A stretch of DNA of 64,000 bases from Echinicola marina (GTDB lineage Bacteria; Bacteroidota; Bacteroidia; Cytophagales; Cyclobacteriaceae): the NCBI RefSeq assembly GCF_020463795.1, contig NZ_CP080025.1, positions 4,895,501 to 4,959,500 on the forward strand. The letters run 5' to 3'. A program made the translations under genes and the position numbers. Below, one piece after another: positions 19,981 through 29,257 of the stretch; positions within the stretch are counted from its first letter, which is position 1, and the number at the start of each line of letters is the position of its first letter. The notes beneath the pieces were generated by a model. The model was not told the DNA's origin and did not search any database. It was given only the letters and a program-made list of their open reading frames with translations.

Positions 19981-20460
19981 TCATTCCTTTGCCACACCGG
20001 GAGCATTGGCGCCAATATTTCCAGCTACCAAAATGGTATTATAATCAGGTCCATCTTCAGCTAAATGTACCTTGATATGGCCATCTAGTTCTTTCATTTT
20101 TTCATAAGTATAATCTTTTAAAATCGTCACGCTTTTTAAGGGCCTTATATCCACAGGATTTAATTTTTCCAACATAATCCCTTCCTCGCCATAACTTCCC
20201 TGATGCAAATGTGCAGGAAAGAAATAAGCTTTACGGTCTGATTCTCCTTCAAGAATAAGGGAGAGTTGCAGTCCAGTTCCATCAGCATACTCTCTAAATA
20301 TCGCCCTACCCGTATATCCATATTCCGTACTGATTGTATTAAGCTCATACTCCAGTACATTATCTGTATAAATTGATTCTGTCAACTCACTACATCCTCC
20401 AAACAATCCCAATATTGACAGCACCATCACCAAAATAACTTTACTTCTAACGCTATTCAT
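19981..20460 (-). CDS. CHRD/superoxide-dismutase-like lipoprotein
   Basis: This 159-residue lipoprotein has lipobox FGGC (C23). The mature part contains a HLHQGSYGEEGIML segment and an ending HIKVHLAEDG...VAGNIGAN, as in CHRD or Cu/Zn-SOD-like beta sandwich proteins. The full copper/zinc ligand set of an active dismutase is not visible, so enzyme activity is doubtful. Monocistronic, divergent from the sugar dehydrogenase gene. Confidence 0.7.
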   Translation of the reverse strand: MNSVRSKVILVMVLSILGLFGGCSELTESIYTDNVLEYELNTISTEYGYTGRAIFREYADGTGLQLSLILEGESDRKAYFFPAHLHQGSYGEEGIMLEKLNPVDIRPLKSVTILKDYTYEKMKELDGHIKVHLAEDGPDYNTILVAGNIGANAPGVAKE

Positions 20461-20727
20461 ATTACTAATTTTCCGATCAGATAATATTTAGTCCATATTA
20501 AATATACAATATGGATATTTCTGATTCATGCTAAAAACTAAAAATATTTTGTCTTTTAAAGTAATTTGTAATCTTACCCATTTGAATCACTCTATTCATT
20601 GGGTTATTGCTTATATTTAATTCCAAATTGCTAAAAGCATTAAGGAACTGTACATTTCTGTTTTTACAATTTATTTCTTAGAAAACATCAAATCAATAAA
20701 ACCTATTATATAACAAGCCTATTTATT

Positions 20728-21894
20728 ATGGAATTAAAAAACAACAAGCACTTAAAATATGCTTTGACCTTACTCTCCTTTAGTTTAGTAGTTGGCAGTT
20801 CCTGTGCACAGGAAAAAGACACACGATCAGGAATCAGCATTAATACGCCTGAAATAGCTGAAGACCCGAAAAATTATACGGTAGAAACAATCGTTGAAGG
20901 TTTTGATGATCCTTGGGGAATGGACTTTTTACCAGATGGAAGCATTTTGGTCTCAGAGAAAGCCGGAACACTTTATCTGGTTAAGGACGGAAAAAAAACC
21001 GAAGTAAAAAACGCACCTGAAGTATCTTCTAGAGGTCAAGGTGGGCTATTGGATATTATGCTTCACCCAGATTTTGAAAACAACAGTTGGGTATATTTTT
21101 CCATTGCTTCCTCAGAAGGAGAAGAAGAAGGTGCCAATACTGCAGTAGTAAGAGCTAAATTGAATGGTTCTGAACTTACAGACCATGAAACCATCTATAA
21201 AGCAAGCCCTAACACCAAAAAAGGACAACACTTTGGTTCTAGATTAGCCTTTGATGACAAAGGATATCTTTATTTTTCTGCCGGTGAAAGAGGTGACAGG
21301 GACAATAATCCCCAAGACATCACTAGGGATAATGGAAAAATTTACCGCCTTCATGATGACGGAAGTATTCCAAAAGACAATCCTTTTGTAAATGAAGCCA
21401 ATGCCAAAAAAGCCATTTATTCTTATGGACACAGAAATCCCCAAGGAATGATTTTCCACCCAAAATACAAGGAAATTTGGGTTAATGAGCACGGTCCACA
21501 AGGTGGCGATGAAATTAACATCGTTAAAAAAGGTGCTAATTTCGGCTGGCCAGTGATCAGTTATGGTATTAATTATGATGACTCTATGCTTACTGAGAAT
21601 ACCAGCAAAGAAGGAATGGAACAACCCATTTACTATTGGGTACCTTCGATTGCTCCTTGTGGTTTCGCTGTAGTACCTGAAGAAACCTACCCTGATTGGG
21701 CTGGCAGTCTCCTAGTAGGCTCCCTAAAGTTCCAATACCTTGAATTGCTACAAATGGATGGTAAAAAGGTTATAGGCAGAACAAAGCTACTGGATGGAAT
21801 GGGCAGATTGAGAAATGTAAAAATTGGTCCTGACAATCACATCTATGCAGCTATCGGTGGAAAAGGCATAGTTAAAATTATACCAAAGAAATAA
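20728..21894 (+). CDS. PQQ-dependent sugar dehydrogenase (sorbosone/glucose dehydrogenase family), lipoprotein
   Basis: This 388-residue periplasmic six-bladed propeller enzyme has an N-terminal lipoprotein signal with VGSSC (C26). It begins the catalytic part with DDPWGMDFLPDGSILVSEKAG and has SYGHRNPQGM and NEHGPQGGDEIN, the segments that bind PQQ and calcium in soluble glucose dehydrogenases. It likely oxidises aldose sugars and passes electrons to the cytochrome c encoded 5 nt downstream. No PQQ synthesis genes are in the window. Aldose specificity cannot be read. Confidence 0.9.
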   Translation: MELKNNKHLKYALTLLSFSLVVGSSCAQEKDTRSGISINTPEIAEDPKNYTVETIVEGFDDPWGMDFLPDGSILVSEKAGTLYLVKDGKKTEVKNAPEVSSRGQGGLLDIMLHPDFENNSWVYFSIASSEGEEEGANTAVVRAKLNGSELTDHETIYKASPNTKKGQHFGSRLAFDDKGYLYFSAGERGDRDNNPQDITRDNGKIYRLHDDGSIPKDNPFVNEANAKKAIYSYGHRNPQGMIFHPKYKEIWVNEHGPQGGDEINIVKKGANFGWPVISYGINYDDSMLTENTSKEGMEQPIYYWVPSIAPCGFAVVPEETYPDWAGSLLVGSLKFQYLELLQMDGKKVIGRTKLLDGMGRLRNVKIGPDNHIYAAIGGKGIVKIIPKK

Positions 21895-21899
21895 TACTT

Positions 21900-22331
21900 A
21901 TGATTAAAACGACTGTTATTACCAGTTTGGTAGGCGCATATTTGGGTTGGACAGCATTTACCTTTGGTGATCAAGATGAAGCTTTAAAGGCCAGCATAAA
22001 AAGAGGCCAAGAAGTCTATAATGATTATTGTATTACTTGTCATATGGCTGATGGCAAGGGTGTCTCCGGTACCTTTCCCCCTTTGGCCAATTCTGATTTT
22101 CTATTAAAAAACCGCGAACAAAGTATCCGTGCTATAAAATTTGGTATGAGCGGAGAAATCACAGTCAACAAAAAAGCCTATAATAACACCATGAGCAACT
22201 TGGGGTTATACGATGATGAAGTTGCTGATGTCATGAACTATATCCTGAATAGTTGGGGAAACAAATCAAAAAAGATGGTTTCGGAAAAAGAAGTTAAATC
22301 CATCGAAAAGAAAGAAAAAACAGCAAGTTAA
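21900..22331 (+). CDS. Monoheme cytochrome c
   Basis: This 143-residue exported cytochrome has an N-terminal signal or anchor (about 1-22), heme motif CITCH (44-48) and a likely axial methionine in KFGMSG. The C-terminal tail after about 120 is lysine- and glutamate-rich. It starts 5 nt after the PQQ dehydrogenase stop, so the two are co-transcribed, and it is the probable electron acceptor for that enzyme on the way to a terminal oxidase. Confidence 0.92.
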   Translation: MIKTTVITSLVGAYLGWTAFTFGDQDEALKASIKRGQEVYNDYCITCHMADGKGVSGTFPPLANSDFLLKNREQSIRAIKFGMSGEITVNKKAYNNTMSNLGLYDDEVADVMNYILNSWGNKSKKMVSEKEVKSIEKKEKTAS

Positions 22332-22347
22332 TTTGTATTAAAAACAA

Positions 22348-22377
22348 GAAAAAGGGCAATCATCATTGTCCTTTTTC
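22348..22377. terminator. Bidirectional terminator after cytochrome c
   Basis: GAAAAAGGGCAAT pairs with ATTGTCCTTTTTC (one G-T pair) over a 4-nt loop, with T-rich flanks on both strands. Confidence 0.88.
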
Positions 22378-22405
22378 CTTTTCCAATAAAGCGGTAAGGT
22401 TCTTT

Positions 22406-23206
22406 TCAAATACTGATTTTGCCTTTTTCTTCCATCATATACTCACCACATAACTTGACCACTCCACCGTTCATTTCTCCTAAAAAAGCGCCACCTCTGG
22501 CGCTAAGCTGAAGTGTATTAAAATGTATTTTATTCAACCTCTCTGCCCAAAAAGGCAGCAGCATGGCATGTGAAGAACCTGTGGCGCTATCTTCCAAAAT
22601 AGTGGTGTGAGGGACTAAAGTACGGCTAACAAAGTCTACTTCATCGCCTTTTGCAGTGATGGCATAACCGAAAATCTCACTTTTTCTCAGTTGCTCAAAA
22701 TCCGGTTGCATCTTTTCTATACTTTGCTCAGAATCGGTCAGGATAATATGCTTATTGGCTGTCTTGTACATCTCCAATACGGGAATCCCCAATCCCCTTG
22801 AAATGGCCTCAGGGACAGTTTCAATTTTCTCCTGAACTGGAATGACATTGATAGAAATACTAATGGTTTGATCTGCATTGACTTGTCCTTCCACTATTCC
22901 TTCAGCATAATGTAACTTAAAAGGTCCATTCTCCCCAGTTTTTTGATACAGGAATGCCGCCGCTGCTGCAGTACCATGGCCGCATAATCCAATCTCTGCA
23001 CCTGGCGCAAACCACCTGACTTTATACTCTCCATTTACAGGTATTTCCCAGAGAAAAGTGGTGGCTGGCTGATCCAAACTATTGGCTATTTCCGTTAGTT
23101 CAGTATCAGATAGCTCCCTTTCCAAAAGGATTACCGCAGAAGGATTTCCCCTAAAACCTCTTTTTTGATCAGTAAAGACTGATATGATTTGATATTGAAT
23201 ATCCAT
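22406..23206 (-). CDS. PhzF family isomerase
   Basis: This protein of the PhzF/YddE fold has two diaminopimelate-epimerase-like halves. The ATG at 23206 is preferred over a GTG at 23254 because the family begins with the strand seen in QYQIISVFTD. Characteristic segments are GFRGNPSAVILL, GLCGHGTAAAAAFL and the late DSATGSSHAMLLPF. Phenazine synthesis is not implied; most members are isomerases of unknown substrate. Monocistronic, about 87 nt after trkH. Confidence 0.9.
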   Translation of the reverse strand: MDIQYQIISVFTDQKRGFRGNPSAVILLERELSDTELTEIANSLDQPATTFLWEIPVNGEYKVRWFAPGAEIGLCGHGTAAAAAFLYQKTGENGPFKLHYAEGIVEGQVNADQTISISINVIPVQEKIETVPEAISRGLGIPVLEMYKTANKHIILTDSEQSIEKMQPDFEQLRKSEIFGYAITAKGDEVDFVSRTLVPHTTILEDSATGSSHAMLLPFWAERLNKIHFNTLQLSARGGAFLGEMNGGVVKLCGEYMMEEKGKISI

Positions 23207-23292
23207 GGCCAATAATTCATCTATTTTGAAAAAAAGCAATTTCTCCTCTACCACAACTTAAGTCACTAGGTAGCTGATAAAGAATGCTATAT

Positions 23293-24744
23293 TTAATTTG
23301 TTCTCCAGAAATATGATGTAAACAGGATTAAAATTGTATAAAGTTCCAACCTTCCCAAAAGCATAATAAAGGACAGAAACAATTTAGCTACTGGATCAAA
23401 GAAAGCAAAATTATTCAGCGGTCCAACATTTCCTATAGCAGGTCCGACATTTCCCAGACAAGTGGCAATGGCTCCAAAACTGGTCAACATATCATAACCT
23501 AGCACAGAAAGTGCTACACTTCCTAGAACAAATACCATTAGATATATCAATAAAAAATTCATGATATGGGTAATGATCTTCCCCGTAACTCTGTCTCCAT
23601 TGATTTTTAAAGGCACCACCGCCCTTGGGTGTACAATGCGCTTGAATTCCAAAATGGTATTTTTAAAGAAAGTCAAATGCCTGATAAACTTAATACCTCC
23701 TGCAGTGGACCCTGCACAACCTCCTATAAACAAAATCAGAAAGAAAAATATGGTCAAACCATGACCATAACTGGTATAATCTGCGGTCACAAATCCAGTG
23801 GTAGTCATCAAAGAGGAAACTTGAAATGCTGTATCCCTAAATGCTTTCTCTGCACTTTCCCCAGAAAAATAATAAACCGGAACCGTTAAGGCTGCGATAA
23901 TCAATACCACCACCAGAACATAAGCTTTAAACTCATCACTTTTCCATACCTTATCAAACTTACCCACCAACCCAAAATATATCACAGTAAAGTTGGTCCC
24001 GGCCAACAACATAAAAACAATCGCTACATACTGAATGAAAGGAGATTCGTAAAAGGCCATACTGGCATTCTTGGTGGAAAAGCCTCCTGTAGCCAAAGTC
24101 GTCAAGGCGTGATTAATCGCATCAAAAAAGGTCATACCTCCTAAGTAGTACAATACTGTACAAAGAATGGTCAGCCCTACATAAACATACCACAGCCTTT
24201 TGGCTGTTTCCCGAATCCGTGGATGCAGTTTATCTGACGTTGGGCCCGGGGACTCTGCCACAAATAATTCAATCCCCCCAATCCCCAAGAGTGGAAATAT
24301 AGCCACTGTCAATACAATAATCCCTAAACCACCAATCCATTGGGTCATACTTCGCCAAAACAAAATGCCCTTTGGCAATGCTTCTATATCATTCAGAACA
24401 GAGGCACCTGTAGTGGTCAATCCCGATACAGTCTCAAATATGGCATCTGGAATATTAGGAATCGTCCCACTCACCAAATAAGGAAGCATACCAAATAATG
24501 ACATAAAGAGCCAACTCAAGCCAACTATCAAGTAGCCTTCTCGTTTTCGGATATTCTGGTCCTGCTTGGAAAATGAGAAAAATAAAATAGCGCCCATGGC
24601 CATGGAGACAAAAGCAGAATAAATCAAGGGCATTTGATCACCACTTTTGTAATAATAACTAAAACCAATACCTGGGAGCATCAATAGGCCCAACAGCATC
24701 AATAAACCTCCCATGATTTTCCCAATAGCCTTATAATGGATCAT
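23293..24744 (-). CDS. trkH: Trk potassium uptake protein TrkH, membrane subunit
   Basis: This is a 483-residue integral membrane channel of the TrkH/KtrB superfamily with about ten hydrophobic segments. Selectivity-filter-like loops are visible as TGLTTTGASV, LATGGFSTK, TTTGFVTADY and CLGNVGP. It forms a potassium uptake system with the cytoplasmic regulator TrkA, whose gene ends 4 nt upstream, so the two are one operon. The C-terminus GRLELYTILILFTSYFWR is typical. Confidence 0.95.
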   Translation of the reverse strand: MIHYKAIGKIMGGLLMLLGLLMLPGIGFSYYYKSGDQMPLIYSAFVSMAMGAILFFSFSKQDQNIRKREGYLIVGLSWLFMSLFGMLPYLVSGTIPNIPDAIFETVSGLTTTGASVLNDIEALPKGILFWRSMTQWIGGLGIIVLTVAIFPLLGIGGIELFVAESPGPTSDKLHPRIRETAKRLWYVYVGLTILCTVLYYLGGMTFFDAINHALTTLATGGFSTKNASMAFYESPFIQYVAIVFMLLAGTNFTVIYFGLVGKFDKVWKSDEFKAYVLVVVLIIAALTVPVYYFSGESAEKAFRDTAFQVSSLMTTTGFVTADYTSYGHGLTIFFFLILFIGGCAGSTAGGIKFIRHLTFFKNTILEFKRIVHPRAVVPLKINGDRVTGKIITHIMNFLLIYLMVFVLGSVALSVLGYDMLTSFGAIATCLGNVGPAIGNVGPLNNFAFFDPVAKLFLSFIMLLGRLELYTILILFTSYFWRTN

Positions 24745-24748
24745 CGTA

Positions 24749-26089
24749 TCAGTTAAATAATTTTTCCAGACTGGATTTGGCAGATGGCAATGCTAAAACA
24801 ATGGCTTTATCATTCATTTGAAGTTGAAAATCCCCATCTGGTATAAAAACCTCCTCACCCCTGATTACACCTGCAACGATGGCCGTTTCAGGAAAATGCA
24901 ATTCACGAAGTTGCTTCTTGGTTAATCGGTTATTCTTTGAAATCACATATTGGATAAATTCAGCATCTACACCATAAATACCTGAAATGGCCTCCACCTT
25001 ACCCTTTCTGAGGTACCTGGTAATCTGGTTAGCGGCTACCAACTTTTTGTTGATAAGGGAATCTACCCCTATACTATGTGAAATATGGATATATTCCCGC
25101 GTATCCACATGGGCAATGGTTTTGTAAACCCCGTGGTTTTTGGCACTCAAACTGGTGATAATATTCGTTTCCGAACTTTCTGTAAGTGCTAAAAATGCCT
25201 GCATCTCCTCCAGTCCCTCTTCAATAAGTAATTCTATATTTTTATAATCTCCATGGATAACCAAAGAAGTATCTAGCCTTTCCGATAACCATTTACAGCG
25301 CTCTTTATCCTTGTGGATCAAGGTCACCCTATATTCTGGCTCCAATTTAAGCGCAGAAGTAAATGCTAGATCATCTCCACCAATGATCATTACATTTTTA
25401 ATATTGATTTCCCTTTGGTCCATCAGCTGAACAATGGAATCATTGGCCTTTTTATTGGAGATAAAATAGACATGATCATTATTTCTGAGAACTGTAGTAC
25501 CTTTTGGAATAATGGTCATCTGGTCTCGGACAATCGCAATAATCCTGATGTCTTCAAAAATTGGCATTGCCCGGGTTTCTGAAAGCTTTTTATTTACCAG
25601 AGCAGAATATTGATTCAAAATAATACCCACCACATTCAGCTTACCTTCCTCAAAATCAAAAATATCAGAGAAGGTCGAGTTCTTGATCATCCGGTGAATT
25701 TCACCACTACATAACATGGTGGGAGAAATAATATTATCTATACCCAGATTATGAAAATAGGCTATATTTTCTTCCAAAAGATAATCGTGGTTCCTTACCC
25801 TGGCGATCACTCTTTTTGCCCCGAGTTGTTTTGCCAACATAGCCGTTACTATATTGGTTTTCTCGGAGGTAGTTACAGCCATTACCATATGAGCCTCTTT
25901 GACATTTGCATTCTGCAAAACATCGATAGAGGCAGAATCCCCCATTACCGTCAACACATCTAACCTCGAAGCTACATTCTCCAGAATATCCTTGTCGGTA
26001 TCAATTAGGGTTATATCTTTATTTTCATAGCTCAAAGACTCGGCAAGATGGAATCCCATATCACCTGCTCCAGCGATCACAATATTCAT
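24749..26089 (-). CDS. trkA: Trk potassium system regulatory NAD-binding protein TrkA
   Basis: This cytoplasmic gating subunit has two RCK units in tandem. The first Rossmann motif is IVIAGAGDMGFHLAE, the second lies around NVMIIGGDDLAFTSA, and each is followed by a TrkA-C domain. An ATG at 26095 would add two residues; the one at 26089 (MNIVIAG) is more typical. NAD/NADH and ATP binding control TrkH, encoded 4 nt downstream. Promoter region not clear. Confidence 0.95.
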   Translation of the reverse strand: MNIVIAGAGDMGFHLAESLSYENKDITLIDTDKDILENVASRLDVLTVMGDSASIDVLQNANVKEAHMVMAVTTSEKTNIVTAMLAKQLGAKRVIARVRNHDYLLEENIAYFHNLGIDNIISPTMLCSGEIHRMIKNSTFSDIFDFEEGKLNVVGIILNQYSALVNKKLSETRAMPIFEDIRIIAIVRDQMTIIPKGTTVLRNNDHVYFISNKKANDSIVQLMDQREINIKNVMIIGGDDLAFTSALKLEPEYRVTLIHKDKERCKWLSERLDTSLVIHGDYKNIELLIEEGLEEMQAFLALTESSETNIITSLSAKNHGVYKTIAHVDTREYIHISHSIGVDSLINKKLVAANQITRYLRKGKVEAISGIYGVDAEFIQYVISKNNRLTKKQLRELHFPETAIVAGVIRGEEVFIPDGDFQLQMNDKAIVLALPSAKSSLEKLFN

Positions 26090-26245
26090 GGCCATAGGCG
26101 TAAATATAAGGTGTTTTAAGCTGCAAAGACAAAATTGTAAATTAATTTTTAGTTGAAAAAGTGGCCTTCACGCCTAAATTTACCCTACTTGCACCAAATA
26201 ATTTAACCGCTATAAATAATAGAATTGATAGTAAAAACCCCTTAA

Positions 26246-26584
26246 TTATTCTTCCTCTATCATTGATTCCCCTTTTGAGAAATTTCCAGAAGTCCACTCC
26301 CAGGATTCTTTGAGCCGTATTTTTCCATTCTCCAACCTTTCCGGTATAGAAATACACTTTCCGGTCATTAGTTCTCCTGCTTGGTTGATATGATGATACC
26401 GCATATCTATCACTCCATTGTTATCCACTTTACCTATCAGGTGTCCTTTTACAATTTCACCTCCTTCATAATGTGCTGTTAGGATCTCCCCCTCTTGTGA
26501 ATAATGGAAAACCGTCGCTGATGACACATCCCCATTATCCGTATTGCTAACGGACCTAAAGGTCATACTATCATAATTGAACAT
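26246..26584 (-). CDS. Small beta-rich protein, often misnamed N-acetylglutamate synthase
   Basis: This 112-residue cytosolic protein consists of repeated beta-hairpin segments (FRSVSNTDNGD, LTAHYEGGEIVKGHLIGKV, IDMRYHHINQAGELMTG), like a small lipocalin-type or MORN-like sheet. Homologues in Bacteroidota are frequently labelled N-acetylglutamate synthase, but no GNAT acetyl-CoA motif is present. Function unknown. It stands alone between trkA and the DUF4136 gene. Confidence 0.8.
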   Translation of the reverse strand: MFNYDSMTFRSVSNTDNGDVSSATVFHYSQEGEILTAHYEGGEIVKGHLIGKVDNNGVIDMRYHHINQAGELMTGKCISIPERLENGKIRLKESWEWTSGNFSKGESMIEEE

Positions 26585-26781
26585 TTATTCTTCTCTGAAA
26601 TTATAATTAGGATTTTAAATAATTTGAGCCACCGTACAATGCCCTTCTCTATCAAAGACCAATCAGATGACGATTTTAGCAATAAATGAGCAGCTTACAA
26701 AATCATCTATTTATTCATTTTATGATCTCCATAAAACCACAACGAATCCATTTGAGTTTATTCAAAATATATAATCATAAA

Positions 26782-26813
26782 AAAAGTCATTCGATATAGA
26801 TAGAATGACTTTT
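26782..26813 (-). terminator. Terminator of DUF4136 gene
   Basis: AAAAGTCATTC pairs perfectly with GAATGACTTTT over a 10-nt loop; T residues follow on the minus strand. Confidence 0.85.
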
Positions 26814-26832
26814 GAAAACTTGATCTTTAATA

Positions 26833-27411
26833 CTACCCATCTGCGGGGAGATGTTTGGAGAATTCATATAAAATCTTATCTACTGATACACCTATATTCT
26901 TTGATTTCTGCTTGATATTATTAACCTCTCCCACGGCACTTATCCTCAGAATAATTTTGTCTGCTCTGGGATCAATAAAGTCTATCAACACCTCTCCCAA
27001 ATTATACTTTTCAATTTCCGTCTGGCTTGGCCAATAAGGATAGCCCATCCTATAGGGAAATCTGTACATAGGAGAATACAAACCGTATGGGTATAAGCCA
27101 TCATAGGCACTTCTGCTTACTTCTTTTTCCCGGTCGCTTAAAAGGGTATTATACCGTAGAATTAAATCAGGATGCTCACTATCTTGTACAAAGCCCCTTT
27201 CTTCCATACCTTGGACCAAATCATCCACTAAGTTCCTGTCCAAAGTTGGTGAATTCCAGGCATCCTTCCCCTCATACTGATTAATGATGGCAAAGGTCTT
27301 ATAGGATTTACCTGCTTTTACCTCATTTTTTTCCAAGTAAACTTTAACAGGATTACAGGCTGCCAATAAAACTCCTAAAAGGATAATATTTATTCCAAAT
27401 CTCAATTTCAT
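26833..27411 (-). CDS. DUF4136 lipoprotein
   Basis: This 192-residue lipoprotein has lipobox LAAC (C19). The mature domain fits DUF4136, with the YKTFAIINQ strand, NLVDDLVQGMEERGF and PDLILRYNTLL. A tyrosine- and proline-rich stretch (about 108-132, SAYDGLYPYGLYSPMYRF) is inserted in the middle. The terminal helix IDKILYEFSKHLP is typical. Envelope-located, role unknown. Monocistronic. Confidence 0.88.
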   Translation of the reverse strand: MKLRFGINIILLGVLLAACNPVKVYLEKNEVKAGKSYKTFAIINQYEGKDAWNSPTLDRNLVDDLVQGMEERGFVQDSEHPDLILRYNTLLSDREKEVSRSAYDGLYPYGLYSPMYRFPYRMGYPYWPSQTEIEKYNLGEVLIDFIDPRADKIILRISAVGEVNNIKQKSKNIGVSVDKILYEFSKHLPADG

Positions 27412-27504
27412 ACTCTAGGCCATTTATCTAAAAAACGACAGAAATGGGCTAAAGTTGTGTATTTAATGGCCATAAATATAGTTTTCTGTGTGAAGACAGA
27501 CTAC

Positions 27505-28752
27505 TCATTTATTCAACAACTTTCCATTTTCTGATTCTGGTAATTCTTCCACGTCTCTTAACTTTCTCTGGATCACCCTTGTTCTGGTTCCTACCAAAGT
27601 ATCCAGTTCATGATTCGCCTCATTGATTTTTTTCTGTGCCTTTTCTATCAAATCACCAAATTTACCAAACTCAGTTTTCACCGCTCCCAACACTTTCCAC
27701 ACTTCACTGCTGCGCTTCTGAATGGCCAAAGTCTTAAATCCCATTTGCAAACTATTCAACATGGCCGCCAAGGTAGTCGGCCCGGTAACCACCACCTTAT
27801 ATTCTTTCTGCAACTGTTGTGATAAAACCCCATCCCTTATCACCTCTGCATACAGGCTTTCCATAGGTAAAAACATCACTGCAAAATCAGTGGTATAGGG
27901 AGGGTTAATATATTTCTGACTGATATCTTGAGCGGATTTTTTCACTGCTCGCATCAGTTCCAACTTACTGCTATCCACCAATCCCTTGTCTCCAAGGTCA
28001 TAGGCTTCCAACAACCTATTATAGGCTTCTTGAGGAAACTTCGCATCAATGGGAAGGAACACTGGTTCATCACTACTATTCCCTGGTAATTTCACAGCAA
28101 ATTCCACCCTTTCTGAAGCCCCCTTTTTCATAACGGCATTGCTTACGTACTGATCTGGAGCCAAAATATTTTCCAGTATACTTTGCAATTGGTATTCACC
28201 CAGTACTCCCCTACTTTTTACATTGGTTAGCACACGTTTAAGATCTCCTACACCAGTTGCCAAGTTTTGCATCTCTCCCAATCCTTTTTGAACAGCTTGA
28301 AGTTGCTTGCTGACAATCTCAAATGACTGCCCCAGCCTGATCTCCAAGGTCTTCTGTAATTTCTCATCCACCGTCTCCCTCATTTTTTCCAATCTGGCTT
28401 CAGTAGATAAGAGCATTTTTTCTTGTCTTCGTTCCAGCTCACTGAATTTCTCACGCTGTATTTCATTGAACTCTTTCACATTTTCCCTAAAAAGCTTACC
28501 AAAATCCCTTAGTGTCTCATTTTGGTCTTTGGAATTCTCTCTTAATGTGTCAAAAACATACTTAAACTGTTGATTGATGTTCTGACCAATCTCCTGCCTA
28601 TTTTCGGCCATCTGCCGCTCCAATTGCATCGTTATAACGGCTAATTTTTCTTCAAGGGATTGCTTTTGATCGCCTTGGCTCATTTGTTTGCTGAGTAAGA
28701 CAATCGTAATCAGAACGTTCAATGCCAAAAGGCCCAAAAGTATCATTTCCAT
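27505..28752 (-). CDS. rmuC: DNA recombination protein RmuC
   Basis: RmuC proteins limit recombination at inverted repeats and have a PD-(D/E)XK-nuclease-like core. Here an N-terminal membrane helix (about 4-22) is followed by a long coiled coil (about 30-165) and the conserved core (about 170-400) with GVLGEYQLQSIL and FLPIDAKFPQEAY, AVMFLPMESLYAEV. The ATG at 28752 is chosen over a TTG at 28761. The gene is alone and preceded by a striking palindrome at 28823-28841. Confidence 0.94.
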   Translation of the reverse strand: MEMILLGLLALNVLITIVLLSKQMSQGDQKQSLEEKLAVITMQLERQMAENRQEIGQNINQQFKYVFDTLRENSKDQNETLRDFGKLFRENVKEFNEIQREKFSELERRQEKMLLSTEARLEKMRETVDEKLQKTLEIRLGQSFEIVSKQLQAVQKGLGEMQNLATGVGDLKRVLTNVKSRGVLGEYQLQSILENILAPDQYVSNAVMKKGASERVEFAVKLPGNSSDEPVFLPIDAKFPQEAYNRLLEAYDLGDKGLVDSSKLELMRAVKKSAQDISQKYINPPYTTDFAVMFLPMESLYAEVIRDGVLSQQLQKEYKVVVTGPTTLAAMLNSLQMGFKTLAIQKRSSEVWKVLGAVKTEFGKFGDLIEKAQKKINEANHELDTLVGTRTRVIQRKLRDVEELPESENGKLLNK

Positions 28753-28822
28753 ATGTACCAACCGATTTTTATGGGCAAATTAAGGCTATACTTTGGATTT
28801 GCCTAAACTGAAAACCACACAA

Positions 28823-28841
28823 TGCGACATTTCATGTCGCA
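28823..28841. promoter_or_regulatory. 19-bp palindrome upstream of rmuC
   Basis: TGCGACAT and ATGTCGCA are perfect 8-bp inverted arms with a TTC spacer, 71-89 nt before the rmuC start. The form is that of a dimeric repressor site. There is no T run, so a terminator is unlikely. Confidence 0.45.
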
Positions 28842-28937
28842 AACAGAAATATAACTACTCCTCCTATTTTTGTTACTGTAGGTAAAAGCAAAACAATATC
28901 TTTTACAGGACCAATTGTAAATGATTAAATGCGTTAG

Positions 28938-28951
28938 TTTAAACGTTTAAA
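28938..28951. promoter_or_regulatory. 14-bp perfect palindrome with central CG
   Basis: TTTAAACGTTTAAA reads the same on both strands. A palindrome centred on CG in AT-rich arms is the form of LacI/GalR family operators. No such regulator is encoded in the window. Confidence 0.35.
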
Positions 28952-29257
28952 ATGTAACTGTTCCTTCAGCATTTTCTATCAAAGTCCAAAGCTACAATTT
29001 AACCAGCCCAGGATTGAAACCTTTGTGATCATCGAAATCTGGTACGAGAAAGAAAATCTTACCTGAACACTACCTGATACCCCAACCATTCGAAATATCA
29101 AATCAGCCCAACTCCTTCTTAGTTGAGGAAATATCTTCTTATCATGAGGACGGAAAGAATGATTCTTAAACTGCTTATAAGCAAAATATTGAAAGGTATG
29201 TCCCCTTACTTTCCCTGGACTTAAGGAGTAGATTACCTTAAATCTCTGATAAGAGAA

